Positions 7,405 to 17,249 of a stretch of DNA of 64,000 bases are shown here, piece after piece. Origin of the DNA: Metabacillus sp. B2-18 (GTDB lineage Bacteria > Bacillota > Bacilli > Bacillales > Bacillaceae); NCBI RefSeq assembly GCF_021117275.1, contig NZ_CP088245.1, positions 3,385,501 to 3,449,500 of the forward strand, written 5' to 3'. How positions within the stretch are numbered: position 1 is the stretch's first letter; each line of letters starts with the position of its first letter. A program made the translations under genes and the position numbers. Below the pieces are notes generated by a model that was not told the DNA's origin, ran no database searches, and saw only the letters and a list, made by a program, of their open reading frames with translations.

Positions 7405-8682
7405 TTAAGCGGTTTGTTTTAACTTTGAGTCATCTAAAACAAAAAGGGTTTTTGAAAACATCACAATCATTAAAACCATGTACGTAAAATAATTTAATGC
7501 ATGAGCCTGTGTTACACCAATTAACCCATTCATATGAGTAAACAATACGGTCATTCCATAAAAATTCAATGCAAACAGTATCTCAGTAATAATAAATGTC
7601 TTAGTCATTGCTTTAGCAACCATTAAAAAAGACAATGTCCAACTTGCCATTTTAAAAAAATCTCCGATCAATTGGAACAGAAACAATGTTCTCATTTTAA
7701 TAAATTCCGGAGTGAAAAGTACAACTATAATAAAATCTCTTAAAAAATATATTAATAGAGCTGAAGTAAAGACAAATGGTAAAATAATTTTATAACCAGA
7801 TAATATCTCTTCTCTTATTTCGTTTTGCATTTGTAACTCTGATAACCTAGGCAGATAGTAAGTAGAGAAAGCAGTTGTTAATATCATTAAATACATTGTT
7901 GATATCATCCAAACTGATTGCCAATAACCAGCCTCTTCAATTGAAAAAGTATCTACTAAATAGTTTCTAATTAAGATTTGCGTAATTGTCACAGAAATCA
8001 CTGAAACAATAGTCATTAAGGAGAATTTTAATAACCTTCGATAGTGTTTTTTTTCTACTACCTTAACAAATTGGAACTTAAATTCTACTTTTATTAGTGC
8101 AAGTGGTACTGTGATAAGTAAAATTATACCTTGGACAATAATCATTGACAGAAGAGCACCATATAATCCGTAACAAATGGTTAATAATGACGTTATTATA
8201 AGCGATAAAAGACTACTTGAGATATTTATAAAAATGAACAACTTTATTTTTTTTAGACCATTTATAATTGACAAGAACACCGTATTTAAGTTGATGAAAA
8301 TCAATGTAATTCCTAGAAGCATAAATATTTTTTCATACTCTTCTGACTTTAAGATCCATGTTGAGAAATACGGACCTCCAAAAAAAATAATTCCTCCGAC
8401 TATAATTGAAAATATAATTGTGATAATAAACCCTGCATTAATAACATCATTCCGTCTTTTATCATCACTTTCATTATATTCCGCTACATACTTTGTTACA
8501 CCTGAGTTAATTGCCCCGTTTCCAATTGTGGTAACAAGAACAAGAAAATTTTGGAATTGACCTATTAAAGCAATTCCTGCTGGGCCAACATAACTCGCAA
8601 TAATTTTATTAATTATTAAACTAGATAACATTTTAAAAATTGTTGATATTCCGGAAAGTAAACTAGTTTTTAGAAAGTTCAT
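7405..8682 (-). CDS. Wzx-type lipid-linked repeat-unit flippase
   Basis: A 425-residue integral membrane protein with about 12 hydrophobic segments, of the MOP/PST polysaccharide flippase family. 'IASYVGPAGIALIGQFQNFL' and 'AINSGVTKYVAEY' near the N-terminus resemble the O-antigen translocase (WzxE-like) branch. It would move the undecaprenyl-diphosphate-linked repeat unit from the inner to the outer face of the membrane. The start at 8682 (MNFLKTSLLSG) is preceded by TTAGGTAAAAAT. No Wzy polymerase is seen in the window; it would have to lie beyond the left edge. Confidence 0.87.
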   Translation of the reverse strand: MNFLKTSLLSGISTIFKMLSSLIINKIIASYVGPAGIALIGQFQNFLVLVTTIGNGAINSGVTKYVAEYNESDDKRRNDVINAGFIITIIFSIIVGGIIFFGGPYFSTWILKSEEYEKIFMLLGITLIFINLNTVFLSIINGLKKIKLFIFINISSSLLSLIITSLLTICYGLYGALLSMIIVQGIILLITVPLALIKVEFKFQFVKVVEKKHYRRLLKFSLMTIVSVISVTITQILIRNYLVDTFSIEEAGYWQSVWMISTMYLMILTTAFSTYYLPRLSELQMQNEIREEILSGYKIILPFVFTSALLIYFLRDFIIVVLFTPEFIKMRTLFLFQLIGDFFKMASWTLSFLMVAKAMTKTFIITEILFALNFYGMTVLFTHMNGLIGVTQAHALNYFTYMVLMIVMFSKTLFVLDDSKLKQTA

Positions 8683-8717
8683 ATTTTTACCTAATTTCTT
8701 ATTAAAAATTATATTGC

Positions 8718-10031
8718 CTAGAAGCAATAAATTTCTTCATTAAAAAATTGTCTGAATGTCTCTTTTCTCCTCACTACACACATGTCGTTTTGATCGTATG
8801 CTAGAATAGCAGGTCTTTCTTTTATAAAGGGAGGATTAAACACAATTGTGTATGCTCCTACATTATCAAACATAATATAATCGTCCCTCTGTGGAATCTC
8901 TCCTATACAATTAGTAGCTAAGTAATCTTGCTCCATGCATGTATATCCAACAATATTATATTTTTGTTTACTGGGGTTATCTATCTTCTGTTGTTTTAAA
9001 ATCTTCATTGGGAGATTCTTTTGATGTAACGTCGGTTTTATATTATGTGCACTACCATCAACTAAAACAAATACCTTATCTCTAATTTTTTTCACATCAA
9101 TTACTCTAGTTACAAATACAAAAGCATTAGCAACCATAGATATTCCAGGTTCTAGAATCAATGTTGGTTTATTTTGATAATGACTAAATTCTTCATTCAT
9201 GATCGCCCCCACTGCTTCAGCATATTCATCAAAAGTTGGTGCATGTTCTCTAAGAGATTTAGGAACCTCCCCAGAAATACCTCCGCCAATGTCTATATAT
9301 TCTATATCAGTTAAATTATTTTCTTTTGCTGCTTTACACAGTCCTTGGGTAATTTTTGAATAAGTCTCAACACTTCTCTGTCTAGTGGAGAAATGAGCAT
9401 GCAATCCCACAATTTTAACATTCTTCAATTGAGTTATTTCATTTATAGCATATTTTAAATTCCCATTTTCCACGCATATTCCAAATCTACTAATTTTATA
9501 ATCATCTGTATGCAAATTAATACTGTTTTCCCAAATGTCAAAGTTTATTCGCAACCCTATTTTAACCTGTTTATTGGGGTTTCTATCACAATACTCTTTC
9601 ACAAAATTAAATTCATAAATAGAATCTAAATTCACTTTACTTTCATTCTCTAAAGCATAATCGATATCCTCTTGACTTTTTAAGGGACCATTAAATACTA
9701 TTCTTTTTGGATCAATTCCTATTTTTATAGCTAAGTCATATTCTAATCTTGAAACTACTTCGGAGTAGGCGCCACATCTTGATAATTCTTTACATAGATA
9801 AGGGAGATAGTTCGTTTTGTAAGAATATGCAATAATAAAATTATCATATTTTTTTTTAAAAGCATTATGAATTTTTTTGTAGTTTTCTTGGAGCTTTTTT
9901 ACATCTAAAATAAAAAAAGATGAACCATAATCTTTCCTGAATTCAAATGACTTATCTACATTAAACAAATAATCTTCTATAGTAGTTTGAAATTCTAATT
10001 CTTTATTCTCATTTGTAGTTAAACTATACAT
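8718..10031 (-). CDS. PLP-dependent decarboxylase, LysA/ornithine-decarboxylase fold III
   Basis: A 437-residue alanine-racemase-fold (type III) PLP enzyme close to diaminopimelate decarboxylases. Visible features: the Schiff-base lysine in 'IAYSYKTNYLP', 'HAHFSTRQ', the phosphate-binding 'YIDIGGGISG', and 'GYTCMEQDYLA', which corresponds to the CESGD-type active-site loop from the neighbouring subunit. It probably decarboxylates an amino acid or amino-acid conjugate. The gene overlaps the ATP-grasp gene by 8 bp with a strong GAGGAGGAGA site, indicating coupled expression. Biosynthetic LysA would normally lie in a lysine operon; here the polysaccharide context suggests preparing an amine for sugar or polymer decoration. 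The substrate is unknown. Confidence 0.82.
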   Translation of the reverse strand: MYSLTTNENKELEFQTTIEDYLFNVDKSFEFRKDYGSSFFILDVKKLQENYKKIHNAFKKKYDNFIIAYSYKTNYLPYLCKELSRCGAYSEVVSRLEYDLAIKIGIDPKRIVFNGPLKSQEDIDYALENESKVNLDSIYEFNFVKEYCDRNPNKQVKIGLRINFDIWENSINLHTDDYKISRFGICVENGNLKYAINEITQLKNVKIVGLHAHFSTRQRSVETYSKITQGLCKAAKENNLTDIEYIDIGGGISGEVPKSLREHAPTFDEYAEAVGAIMNEEFSHYQNKPTLILEPGISMVANAFVFVTRVIDVKKIRDKVFVLVDGSAHNIKPTLHQKNLPMKILKQQKIDNPSKQKYNIVGYTCMEQDYLATNCIGEIPQRDDYIMFDNVGAYTIVFNPPFIKERPAILAYDQNDMCVVRRKETFRQFFNEEIYCF

Positions 10032-11241
10032 AAATCTCCTCCTCAACTTGAACATTAATATATCGACCCATATTATGCATTTTATATCTTTGTTCTTCTA
10101 AAGAATCAAACTTTATAAAAATAAAACCAATTGCTTTATTTCCACTATTAAAAATGTCTATCTCGTCACCTTTATCTTTGTAAATGACTTTATATATAAT
10201 TTTTTCTTTTATCTCATCAGAAAAATTAATATTTACTAATTTTCCTTTTTTTAGTGAGTGAATTGTATATGTAGAATAGTACCCCTCTTTTGGTGGTATA
10301 AAATTAAAACTCATTTCCTCATGATTACCTAATGCAGTTTCAACTGTTGCTTTTATAAAATCTATCCCAGTAATTGCTTTTAAAAATTCTGGAATTAAGT
10401 TCCCTCCATTCCTAGGGCCGATTTCTATGAAATAAACTTTATCGTTTTTCCCAAGTAACACTTCAAGATTCAAAGCACCATATTTTATATCTAACAATTT
10501 TAATATTCTGTTGAGTTCTTCACATACTATTTCCACTTTCTCTTGATTTATTAAAATAGGATAACTTTTCCCAACAGGAACATATGGATTTACCTCTGTA
10601 TTTCTATGACAGTTTAAGAATCCACAGAATTCTAATTTTCCATCTTTGACAAATACATCTCCGCCAATTTGATAATCATGACTTCTTTCAATATACTCTT
10701 CAATGATTACTTCTTTTGATTTTGAATGAAAAGCTGCATTTTTAAAGGCACCTTCACATTCTTCTATTGAATCAATTCGAGATATCCCTTTACTCCCCGA
10801 AGAATCAATGGGTTTTACCATTAAAGGAAAATTAAATTGTTCTAGACCCTTCTTTGCTTCTTCGACTGTTTTATAGCTTTCTGCCTTTGGACAATGAAAA
10901 CCATTTTTTTTTAAAAATTTTCTAAATAAGTCCTTTTGGACAAGAGTTAATACCGATTCAAACGGATTAGAAGGTAGATCCAATTTGTTTGCTACGTATG
11001 CAGCTGTTAAAGCGGCAGCATCACTAATATAGCCAATAATTCCGTCAATATGATTATCCTTAGCAACTTTCAAGACAGCTTCTTTATTATCTGTACTAAC
11101 ACAATGATACTCTTGTGAAAAGGGAATACCAGGGTTATCTGGAAGATAATCACAAAGTATAATGTAATATCCCTTCTCTTTAGCATATCTAATAACCGGT
11201 AATTGCTGTATAGAACCACCTAGAAACAAAATCTTTTTCAT
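10024..11241 (-). CDS. ATP-grasp ligase (carbamoyl-phosphate-synthase-like)
   Basis: A 405-residue ATP-grasp protein. The order is an N-terminal Rossmann-like domain ('MKKILFLGGSIQQLPVI'), then the ATP-grasp core: 'FPLMVKPIDSSGSKGI' (phosphate-binding glycine loop), 'VIIEEYIE' (adenine region) and 'VYFIEIGPRNGGNLIP' (metal-binding Glu and Asn). Such enzymes join a carboxylate to an amine through an acyl-phosphate. Start 11241 is supported by AGAGGTG. It sits between the aminotransferase and the decarboxylase, so a likely job is coupling an amino acid to an amino sugar or another amine. Neither acceptor nor donor can be read from the sequence. Confidence 0.83.
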   Translation of the reverse strand: MKKILFLGGSIQQLPVIRYAKEKGYYIILCDYLPDNPGIPFSQEYHCVSTDNKEAVLKVAKDNHIDGIIGYISDAAALTAAYVANKLDLPSNPFESVLTLVQKDLFRKFLKKNGFHCPKAESYKTVEEAKKGLEQFNFPLMVKPIDSSGSKGISRIDSIEECEGAFKNAAFHSKSKEVIIEEYIERSHDYQIGGDVFVKDGKLEFCGFLNCHRNTEVNPYVPVGKSYPILINQEKVEIVCEELNRILKLLDIKYGALNLEVLLGKNDKVYFIEIGPRNGGNLIPEFLKAITGIDFIKATVETALGNHEEMSFNFIPPKEGYYSTYTIHSLKKGKLVNINFSDEIKEKIIYKVIYKDKGDEIDIFNSGNKAIGFIFIKFDSLEEQRYKMHNMGRYINVQVEEEIYV

Positions 11242-11332
11242 GGATTTGGCACCTCTAGTATCGAAAATTTTTAGCAACCTTATTTTAGATTGTTATAGAC
11301 ATTACAAAAGTTAGTTTTTACTTATTAATTAT

Positions 11333-12433
11333 CTAGCTTAATTGAAAAGTATTAATAACTTCCACTATCCGCATTGTATCTTCTTTTGTTTGAACCGGAG
11401 AGATAGGTAAGCTTAGTACCTCATTATGAATTTGTTCCGAAATAGTATAACTGAGATCATTCCACTCCCTATAGGCTAATTGCTTATAAGGAGGAATAGG
11501 ATAATGAATCAATGTTTGTATTTTTTGTTCTGTTAAGTACTTTTGAAGCTCTTCTCTTTCCTTGGTCCTTATGACAAACAAATGCCAAACATGAGATAAC
11601 CCATCACTGTTTACAATCATTGGTAATGTGATATTTTTATTTTTTATATGTTCCATATAGTAGGATGCAATTTCTCTCCGTTTTTCATTATCATGATCTA
11701 AAGACTTCAGCTTCACACGCAAAATGGCCGCTTGAATTTCATCTAAGCGACTGTTTACTCCTTTATGAAGGTTTTCATATTTTACGTAAGAACCATAATT
11801 TCTTAATGCTCTGATTTTCTCAGCCAACTGAGAATCATTCGTAGTAATAGCACCACCATCTCCCAAAGCACCTAAATTCTTTCCAGGATAAAAGCTGAAA
11901 CCAGCAGCATCTCCTAAATTCCCTGTTCTCTTGTTATGATAAACAGCTCCATGAGCTTGAGCAGCATCTTCTATTACTTTTAAATTATATTTTTTCGCAA
12001 GATGATTAATAGCTTCCATATTAGCCGCTTGCCCATATAAATGAACAGCCATGATTGCTTTTGTTCTCGATGTGATTTTTGCCTCTATTTTATCTGGATC
12101 CAGATTATAACTTTTTATATCGGGTTCAACTAATACTGGGATAGCTCCGTTAGCAGAAATAGATAAAATAGAAGCAATGTATGTATTTGAAGGAACAATC
12201 ACTTGATCCCCAGAGCCAATTTCATATGCTCTTAAGATAAGTGTTAAAGCATCTAGTCCGTTGGCTACCCCAATACAATATTTTGTTCCACAGTACTCGG
12301 CAAACTCTTTTTCAAACAGTTCTAATTCCTCTCCAAGAATATACCAGCCACTGTTTATTACTTTATTGACGGCCTTCTCAATCTCAATTTGATAACTATT
12401 ATTGACTGCTTTTAAATCTAAAAAGGTTAGCAT
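11333..12433 (-). CDS. DegT/DnrJ/EryC1/StrS aminotransferase, FdtB/QdtB-like
   Basis: A 366-residue sugar aminotransferase of the DegT family. The PLP lysine is in '[16 protein letters not shown]', the cofactor region is '[11 protein letters not shown]', and '[12 protein letters not shown]' is the C-terminal signature. It closely fits the FdtB/QdtB branch, which transfers an amino group from glutamate to C3 of dTDP-3-keto-6-deoxyhexose. The neighbours support this: RmlA and RmlB provide dTDP-4-keto-6-deoxyglucose and the FdtA-like protein moves the keto group to C3. The product would be dTDP-3-amino-3,6-dideoxy-hexose. Whether it is the galacto or gluco epimer depends on the ketoisomerase and cannot be decided here. 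Confidence 0.87.
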   Translation of the reverse strand: MLTFLDLKAVNNSYQIEIEKAVNKVINSGWYILGEELELFEKEFAEYCGTKYCIGVANGLDALTLILRAYEIGSGDQVIVPSNTYIASILSISANGAIPVLVEPDIKSYNLDPDKIEAKITSRTKAIMAVHLYGQAANMEAINHLAKKYNLKVIEDAAQAHGAVYHNKRTGNLGDAAGFSFYPGKNLGALGDGGAITTNDSQLAEKIRALRNYGSYVKYENLHKGVNSRLDEIQAAILRVKLKSLDHDNEKRREIASYYMEHIKNKNITLPMIVNSDGLSHVWHLFVIRTKEREELQKYLTEQKIQTLIHYPIPPYKQLAYREWNDLSYTISEQIHNEVLSLPISPVQTKEDTMRIVEVINTFQLS

Positions 12434-12477
12434 TTTATATCTCCTTTATTTAACTAAGCTTAAATAATAACTCAATA

Positions 12478-13437
12478 TCAATTAAGGTCATATTCAAAAT
12501 ATTGATAGACAACACCTCTTGCTCCAAAGCCTTGCTTTTGAAAGCTTAAACCTTCATTTAAAAAAAATCCCTGTTTTTCAACGGAAGTACCAAAGTCAAA
12601 ATATCTAACATTTGAATATCTTTGATTTATTAAATAATCAAACAAAAAATCTAATGCAGAAATTTCTTTTCCTGATTGGTTTGCTGAAATATATTGCACA
12701 TGAGCTACATTTTCAGTAATGTACATCAGGACTCCTGCCACGCATTCACCTTCCATATATACACTATAAAGCTCAATATTTTCTTTGAAGCGATTCTTTA
12801 GTTGAATTATTTCATTTAAAGTGTGTACAGGCTTTGTGTCATGTCTATATTCTAAATTTTCAGTTAATACTCTCCAAAAATCCTCGTAAGAATAGTCTTT
12901 TTTAATTTCTAAATTCCATTTTTTCGCTTTCTTTATACCTCTTTTTCTTAAAGTACTGAAAGGCAAGCAATTCTCCATTAGAATAGCTGATGAAATTCCA
13001 CAACCAGTTAATTTAGCATTATGTCGAAACAAAGCATATTCATCCTCCTGAGCTGGTATACTCGAGTAGATATAAGGTATAGCTTTGTAAAATACTTTTT
13101 TTATATTTTTTTCTTCTCTTAAATATTGATTGAACCTATTAAAATAGATCATTACATCTTCTAGTTTTGTTTCAGGAAGTATTAAAAGCCCACCATACGT
13201 CAAGCCTTTGTGACTGTAAAAAAAATCCCCTTCTACATTACCGGGTAAAATCGCAACTATTTTATTTTTGGCATTTTTTAATATTAATGAACAATCATTA
13301 AACCTATCTAAGTGATAATGCATGTATTCTATCTTATGAAGAAATGTACCATTTTTTGACCTTTCAACAAAAGCATTCCAATCTTCTTTATCCTTTTCTT
13401 CAAACTCTTTAATAAATACCTCTTCCGAATTAATCAA
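12478..13437 (-). CDS. FemAB/GNAT-like acyltransferase
   Basis: A 319-residue protein with the double-GNAT layout seen in FemAB and BioF2-like (GNAT_6) acyltransferases: an N-terminal half with 'FLHKIEYMHYHLDRF' and 'YGGLLIL', and a C-terminal half with 'GECVAGVLMYI', 'VQYISANQSGKE' and 'YFDFGTSVEKQGFFLNEGL'. It presumably transfers an acyl or aminoacyl group to an amino sugar. Its position between the FdtA-like and FdtB-like genes is where the hexapeptide acetyltransferase FdtC/QdtC is found in known clusters, suggesting it N-acylates the 3-amino sugar. TTG 13437 follows GAGGG at eight bases and lies just past the fdtA-like stop; an in-frame TTG at 13473 has no ribosome site. Confidence 0.72.
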   Translation of the reverse strand: MINSEEVFIKEFEEKDKEDWNAFVERSKNGTFLHKIEYMHYHLDRFNDCSLILKNAKNKIVAILPGNVEGDFFYSHKGLTYGGLLILPETKLEDVMIYFNRFNQYLREEKNIKKVFYKAIPYIYSSIPAQEDEYALFRHNAKLTGCGISSAILMENCLPFSTLRKRGIKKAKKWNLEIKKDYSYEDFWRVLTENLEYRHDTKPVHTLNEIIQLKNRFKENIELYSVYMEGECVAGVLMYITENVAHVQYISANQSGKEISALDFLFDYLINQRYSNVRYFDFGTSVEKQGFFLNEGLSFQKQGFGARGVVYQYFEYDLN

Positions 13438-13441
13438 TTTA

Positions 13442-13861
13442 TCATCCCTCAAAAACCTTATGTGTATTTTCAATCATCTGTAAAAAAACACCATAATCTC
13501 GAATATAATCAGCTTCATCATAATAGTCACTTGCTAGCACCATTAACACGCAATCCTCTGAAAAGTCATACATTTCACGCCACACCATTTTATTTACAAT
13601 TAGTCCTTGGCTAGATTTATTTAACAGATGCTCCATTTTGGTTTCTCCATTATCTAGAACAACTCTACATGAACCACTCGTGCAAATAAGTACCTGCTTT
13701 AATTCTCTATGAGCATGAAACCCTCTTGGCAAATCATTGATGGTGTTGTAAATGTAATAAACTCTTTTTATTTCAAAGGGTATATTTTTAAGTGCTTCTA
13801 ATGAAATTAACGAACCTCTATTATCTCCAATCACCGTAAAATTAATTAAGCAGTTGTCCAT
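13442..13861 (-). CDS. dTDP-6-deoxy-hexose 3,4-ketoisomerase, FdtA/QdtA-like
   Basis: A 139-residue single-cupin protein of the WxcM/FdtA family. 'RGFHAHRELKQVLICTSGSC' holds the paired histidines of the active site, and 'NRGSLISLEALKNIPFEIKRVYYI' is the family N-terminus. FdtA and QdtA convert dTDP-4-keto-6-deoxyglucose into the 3-keto isomer (galacto or gluco configuration), the substrate for a C3 aminotransferase. It overlaps rmlB by 16 bp, has a good CAGGAG site, and is followed directly by the acyltransferase and aminotransferase. The general reaction is confident; the stereochemistry is not. Confidence 0.87.
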   Translation of the reverse strand: MDNCLINFTVIGDNRGSLISLEALKNIPFEIKRVYYIYNTINDLPRGFHAHRELKQVLICTSGSCRVVLDNGETKMEHLLNKSSQGLIVNKMVWREMYDFSEDCVLMVLASDYYDEADYIRDYGVFLQMIENTHKVFEG

Positions 13862-14889
13862 CTTCTTACTCCTGACTCAGTATATTTTTTGATATACCAA
13901 TCCATTGTCTTTATTATACCGATATCAAAGGTATCTCTTGGTTTCCATCCGAGATCCTCTTCTATTTTGCTTGAATCAATTGCATATCGAAAATCATGTC
14001 CTGGTCGGTCTTGAACAAATTCAATTAAGTCTTTGTAACTACTTGTTTTCGGCATTATCCTATCAAGGTACAGGCAAATTGTATAGGCAATTTCCAGGTT
14101 GGTTCGCTCATTTTTACCACCAATTAAATACGTTTCTCCAGTCTTTCCTTTATGAAAGACAAGATCTATTGCTCTACAATGATCTTCTACGTAAAGCCAA
14201 TCCCTAATATTTTGTCCATCCCCGTAAATAGGTAGCGGTTCTCCTTGTAAAGCTTTTCGAATCAGCGTAGGAATTAGCTTTTCATCATGTTGTTTCGGAC
14301 CATAATTATTAGAACAATTAGATGTCACTACATTCATTCCATAAGTATGAAAATAACTTCTTACAATCATATCTGAACTGGCTTTACTTGCACTATAAGG
14401 ACTGTTAGGAGCAAATGGTGTTCTTTCAGTAAAATATCCATCAGACCCTAAAGTACCATATACTTCATCTGTAGATATATGATGAAACCTTGATCGATCA
14501 TAACCTTCTTTATATATAGATGTGTTTAACATCCAATGACTTCTTGCAGCTTCTAATAAATTAAGTGTTCCTAGTACATTTGTTTCTGTAAATGCAATAG
14601 GATTATTTATTGAATTGTCTACATGAGACTCTGCTGCAAAGTGTATGACATTTTGGATATCATAGTGTTTAAACAAATCTAGTAAAAACGACTGATTCCT
14701 AATGTCCCCTTTAATAAATTCATAGCGTTCATGTAATTGAATTTCTTGGAGATTCATAATATTACCTGCGTATGTTAACGCATCTAGATTAATAACATGA
14801 TAATTGGGATATTTTTCTAATAAATAAGCGATAAAGTTTGAGCCAATAAATCCCGCTCCACCTGTAACTAATATATTATCTTTTTTCAT
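13846..14889 (-). CDS. rfbB: dTDP-glucose 4,6-dehydratase
   Basis: A 347-residue extended short-chain dehydrogenase (RmlB). The NAD-binding loop '[12 protein letters not shown]', the catalytic 'YSASKASSD' and 'STDEVYG' (active-site Thr, Asp and Glu) are all present, with '[16 protein letters not shown]' and '[12 protein letters not shown]' as further RmlB signatures. It converts dTDP-glucose to dTDP-4-keto-6-deoxyglucose. The 4-bp overlap with rmlA (ATGA) sets the start at 14889. RmlC and RmlD are absent nearby, so the product feeds the 3-amino sugar branch rather than rhamnose. Confidence 0.95.
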   Translation of the reverse strand: MKKDNILVTGGAGFIGSNFIAYLLEKYPNYHVINLDALTYAGNIMNLQEIQLHERYEFIKGDIRNQSFLLDLFKHYDIQNVIHFAAESHVDNSINNPIAFTETNVLGTLNLLEAARSHWMLNTSIYKEGYDRSRFHHISTDEVYGTLGSDGYFTERTPFAPNSPYSASKASSDMIVRSYFHTYGMNVVTSNCSNNYGPKQHDEKLIPTLIRKALQGEPLPIYGDGQNIRDWLYVEDHCRAIDLVFHKGKTGETYLIGGKNERTNLEIAYTICLYLDRIMPKTSSYKDLIEFVQDRPGHDFRYAIDSSKIEEDLGWKPRDTFDIGIIKTMDWYIKKYTESGVRRWTTA

Positions 14890-15788
14890 AGGATACCAAC
14901 CAGATTCCAAGTTGATTGCTTTGTTTCATTAGCAATATTCCATAAATAATTACCATATTCAGTTTTATTTAGTTGCCTTGCGAGATCAATCAGTTCTAAT
15001 CTGTCAATATAACCCATTCGGTAAGAGATTTCTTCTAAACATGCCACTTTAAAACCTTGTCTCTTTTCAACTGTTTCAATAAAAAGCGAGGCCTCTAATA
15101 AAGAATTATGTGTTCCTGTATCCAACCAAGCAAAACCTCTACCTAACAATTCTACCTTTAATCTATTATTTTTCAGATAATACTTATTAATGTCAGTTAT
15201 TTCTAATTCCCCCCGTATTGAAGGTGAAATGTTTTTTGCAATTTCCACTACCTCATTATCATAAAAATATAATCCTGTTACTGCAAAATCTGACTTTGGA
15301 TTCTCGGGTTTTTCCTCAATGGATATGGCATTAAAATCTTGATCAAATTCCACTACACCAAAACGCTCAGGATCTTTTACGCGATAACCAAATACAGTTG
15401 CACCCTCTTTACGACTTGCAGCCCTTTGTAAAACAGCTGTAAAACCAGGACCAAAATAAATATTGTCACCAAGAATTAGTGCCACACTCTCTTTAGCAAT
15501 AAACTCTTCTCCAATGATAAAGGCTTCAGCTAAGCCGTTAGGCTCCTTCTGAATTTTATATGTTAAGTTAATACCTAAAGAGCTACCATCTCCAAGTAAC
15601 TGTATGAATCTTGGCAGATCTTCAGGGGTCGAAATAATTAATATTTCTTTTATGCCTGCTAACATTAAAACGGAAAGTGGGTAGTAAATCATTGGTTTAT
15701 CAAATATAGGAAGCATTTGTTTCGAAATCGCTCTTGTAAGCGGGTACAATCTTGTGCCACTTCCACCTGCTAAAATAATTCCTTTCAA
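14886..15788 (-). CDS. rfbA: Glucose-1-phosphate thymidylyltransferase
   Basis: A 300-residue RmlA making dTDP-glucose from dTTP and glucose-1-phosphate. The nucleotide-binding '[20 protein letters not shown]', 'LILGDNIY', '[22 protein letters not shown]' and '[15 protein letters not shown]' are family signatures and the length is typical. TTG 15788 has a GGTGAT site. It heads the dTDP-sugar cluster; upstream lies the IS110-type element, which separates it from the acyltransferase and regulatory genes that start the operon, so transcription across the element or a new promoter is needed. Confidence 0.95.
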   Translation of the reverse strand: MKGIILAGGSGTRLYPLTRAISKQMLPIFDKPMIYYPLSVLMLAGIKEILIISTPEDLPRFIQLLGDGSSLGINLTYKIQKEPNGLAEAFIIGEEFIAKESVALILGDNIYFGPGFTAVLQRAASRKEGATVFGYRVKDPERFGVVEFDQDFNAISIEEKPENPKSDFAVTGLYFYDNEVVEIAKNISPSIRGELEITDINKYYLKNNRLKVELLGRGFAWLDTGTHNSLLEASLFIETVEKRQGFKVACLEEISYRMGYIDRLELIDLARQLNKTEYGNYLWNIANETKQSTWNLVGIL

Positions 15789-16094
15789 TTCAAATCACCA
15801 CTCTTTTTTATTTAGAATCCTAAACTACCATGTTTAATGAAGAATTTTATATCCTTAAATTAATACTTCCCAATAAATTAGTATAAGCAGAAAAGATGAG
15901 GTAAAACTATTTTATTATTAATTAACGTAAACAAATTCCTATTTTGTTCAGTCTTTTTTTCTGTGAAAATAAATTACTTGTTTAAACTTGATCAACTTTG
16001 ATTAAGCTATAGATAATTAAATTTGGCAATAGGAAAGCAGAGCTACCGTACCTTACGGTTTCTCGTTTAACTTTTCTATTTTTTGTCTATAATG
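15789..16094. other. Non-coding gap between rfbA and the IS110 transposase
   Basis: No gene is evident in these 306 bases. The stretch is AT-rich. The part nearest the transposase contains ACCGTACCTTACGGT at about 16044-16058, an inverted repeat that may lie in the right end of the IS110-type element. I see no strong promoter for rfbA. Confidence 0.5.
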
Positions 16095-17234
16095 CTAATT
16101 TGAAGTTAACTCCTGGTAGGGTTCTTTGTTCTGAAGCATATGATAGACAATCGTAAGCATTCGATGCCCTATGGCAACGAGTGCTTTTTTCTTTCCTCTT
16201 CTCGCAGCCAACGACCAATATTTGATTCCCAACCTTTTATTACGACTCCTTGAAACAGCCCATGCAGCTTCGCACAATGCAGATTTAATATGTGGATTTC
16301 CTCTAACCGTTCTTGTACTTTTTCTTTTTCCTGCACTTTCATGATTTCCAGGTGACAACCCTGCCCATGAAGCGAGATGTTTAGAAGTTGGAAACTGTCC
16401 CATATCTACTCCAATTTCTGCAATGATGACTGCTGCTGTATCTTTTTTAATACCCGGCATTGTGATTAGAAGTTGAACCTCTTCCTGATAATCTAGTAAA
16501 ATTTCATCGATCCTTTTCTCAATATCGGATATTAACGTTTCTAGATAGGTAATATGCATCCAGGATTGTTTAATTAGAAAAAGTTGATGGTCATTTAATG
16601 TACCGAATAATGAATCAGTAATCAATTGTTTTTTATGAGCCATTCTTCCATGTATCTTTTTTTCAACTTCTTCCTGATCAATAAAACCTTCAAATATTAG
16701 TTGTTCTAAGAGTTTCCTTCCTGAAACACCAAATACATCTGAAATAACTGTACTTAATTTAATGTTTGAAGTCTCTAACACTTTTTGAATTCGGTTCTTC
16801 TCAGATGTCATGTGCCCAATCCATTTCTTTCTAAGCCGTGTCAAATCTCGTAGATTTCGAAAGTCTTCTGGAGGGACAAAGCTTTTTTCAATTAGTCCAT
16901 GTCTTAATAATTTGGCTATCCATTCTGCGTCCGAAACATCTGTCTTCCGACCTGGAACGTTTTTAATTCTTTGTGCATTAGCCAAAGTAATGTCAAAAAA
17001 ATCTTCTAAGATGTTGTAAACTGGTTTCCAATAAACTCCCGTACTTTCCATTGCAATATGAGTAACTTCTTTTTCTTCTAACCATTTAAGAAGACGAAAT
17101 AAATCCTTGGTTAAAGTTGGGAAAGTTTCAATCACTTTTTCCATATCAGTTTCTGAATCACCTAGTAATACACAAGCAACAATGGTTTCTGAGTGAACAT
17201 CCAAACCGGCACAACATTTGTGTAAAGTCTCCAC
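16095..17234 (-). CDS. IS110-family transposase/recombinase
   Basis: A 379-residue DEDD recombinase. The N-terminal RuvC-like domain shows 'CAGLDVHSETIVA' (first Asp), 'IAMESTGVYWKP' (Glu) and 'PGRKTDVSDAEWIAKLL' (last two Asp). The C-terminal Tnp domain has 'LLITMPGIKKDTAAVI' and 'LASWAGLSPGNHESAGKR' with the serine region used in strand exchange. The frame is undisrupted. GTG 17234 follows AAGGTG by six bases; GTG 17243 is an alternative. Experimentally studied members of this family are guided by a structured bridge RNA encoded in the element's end, and a candidate lies directly upstream here. Confidence 0.9.
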   Translation of the reverse strand: METLHKCCAGLDVHSETIVACVLLGDSETDMEKVIETFPTLTKDLFRLLKWLEEKEVTHIAMESTGVYWKPVYNILEDFFDITLANAQRIKNVPGRKTDVSDAEWIAKLLRHGLIEKSFVPPEDFRNLRDLTRLRKKWIGHMTSEKNRIQKVLETSNIKLSTVISDVFGVSGRKLLEQLIFEGFIDQEEVEKKIHGRMAHKKQLITDSLFGTLNDHQLFLIKQSWMHITYLETLISDIEKRIDEILLDYQEEVQLLITMPGIKKDTAAVIIAEIGVDMGQFPTSKHLASWAGLSPGNHESAGKRKSTRTVRGNPHIKSALCEAAWAVSRSRNKRLGIKYWSLAARRGKKKALVAIGHRMLTIVYHMLQNKEPYQELTSN

Positions 17235-17249
17235 TTTATTCACCTTCGA

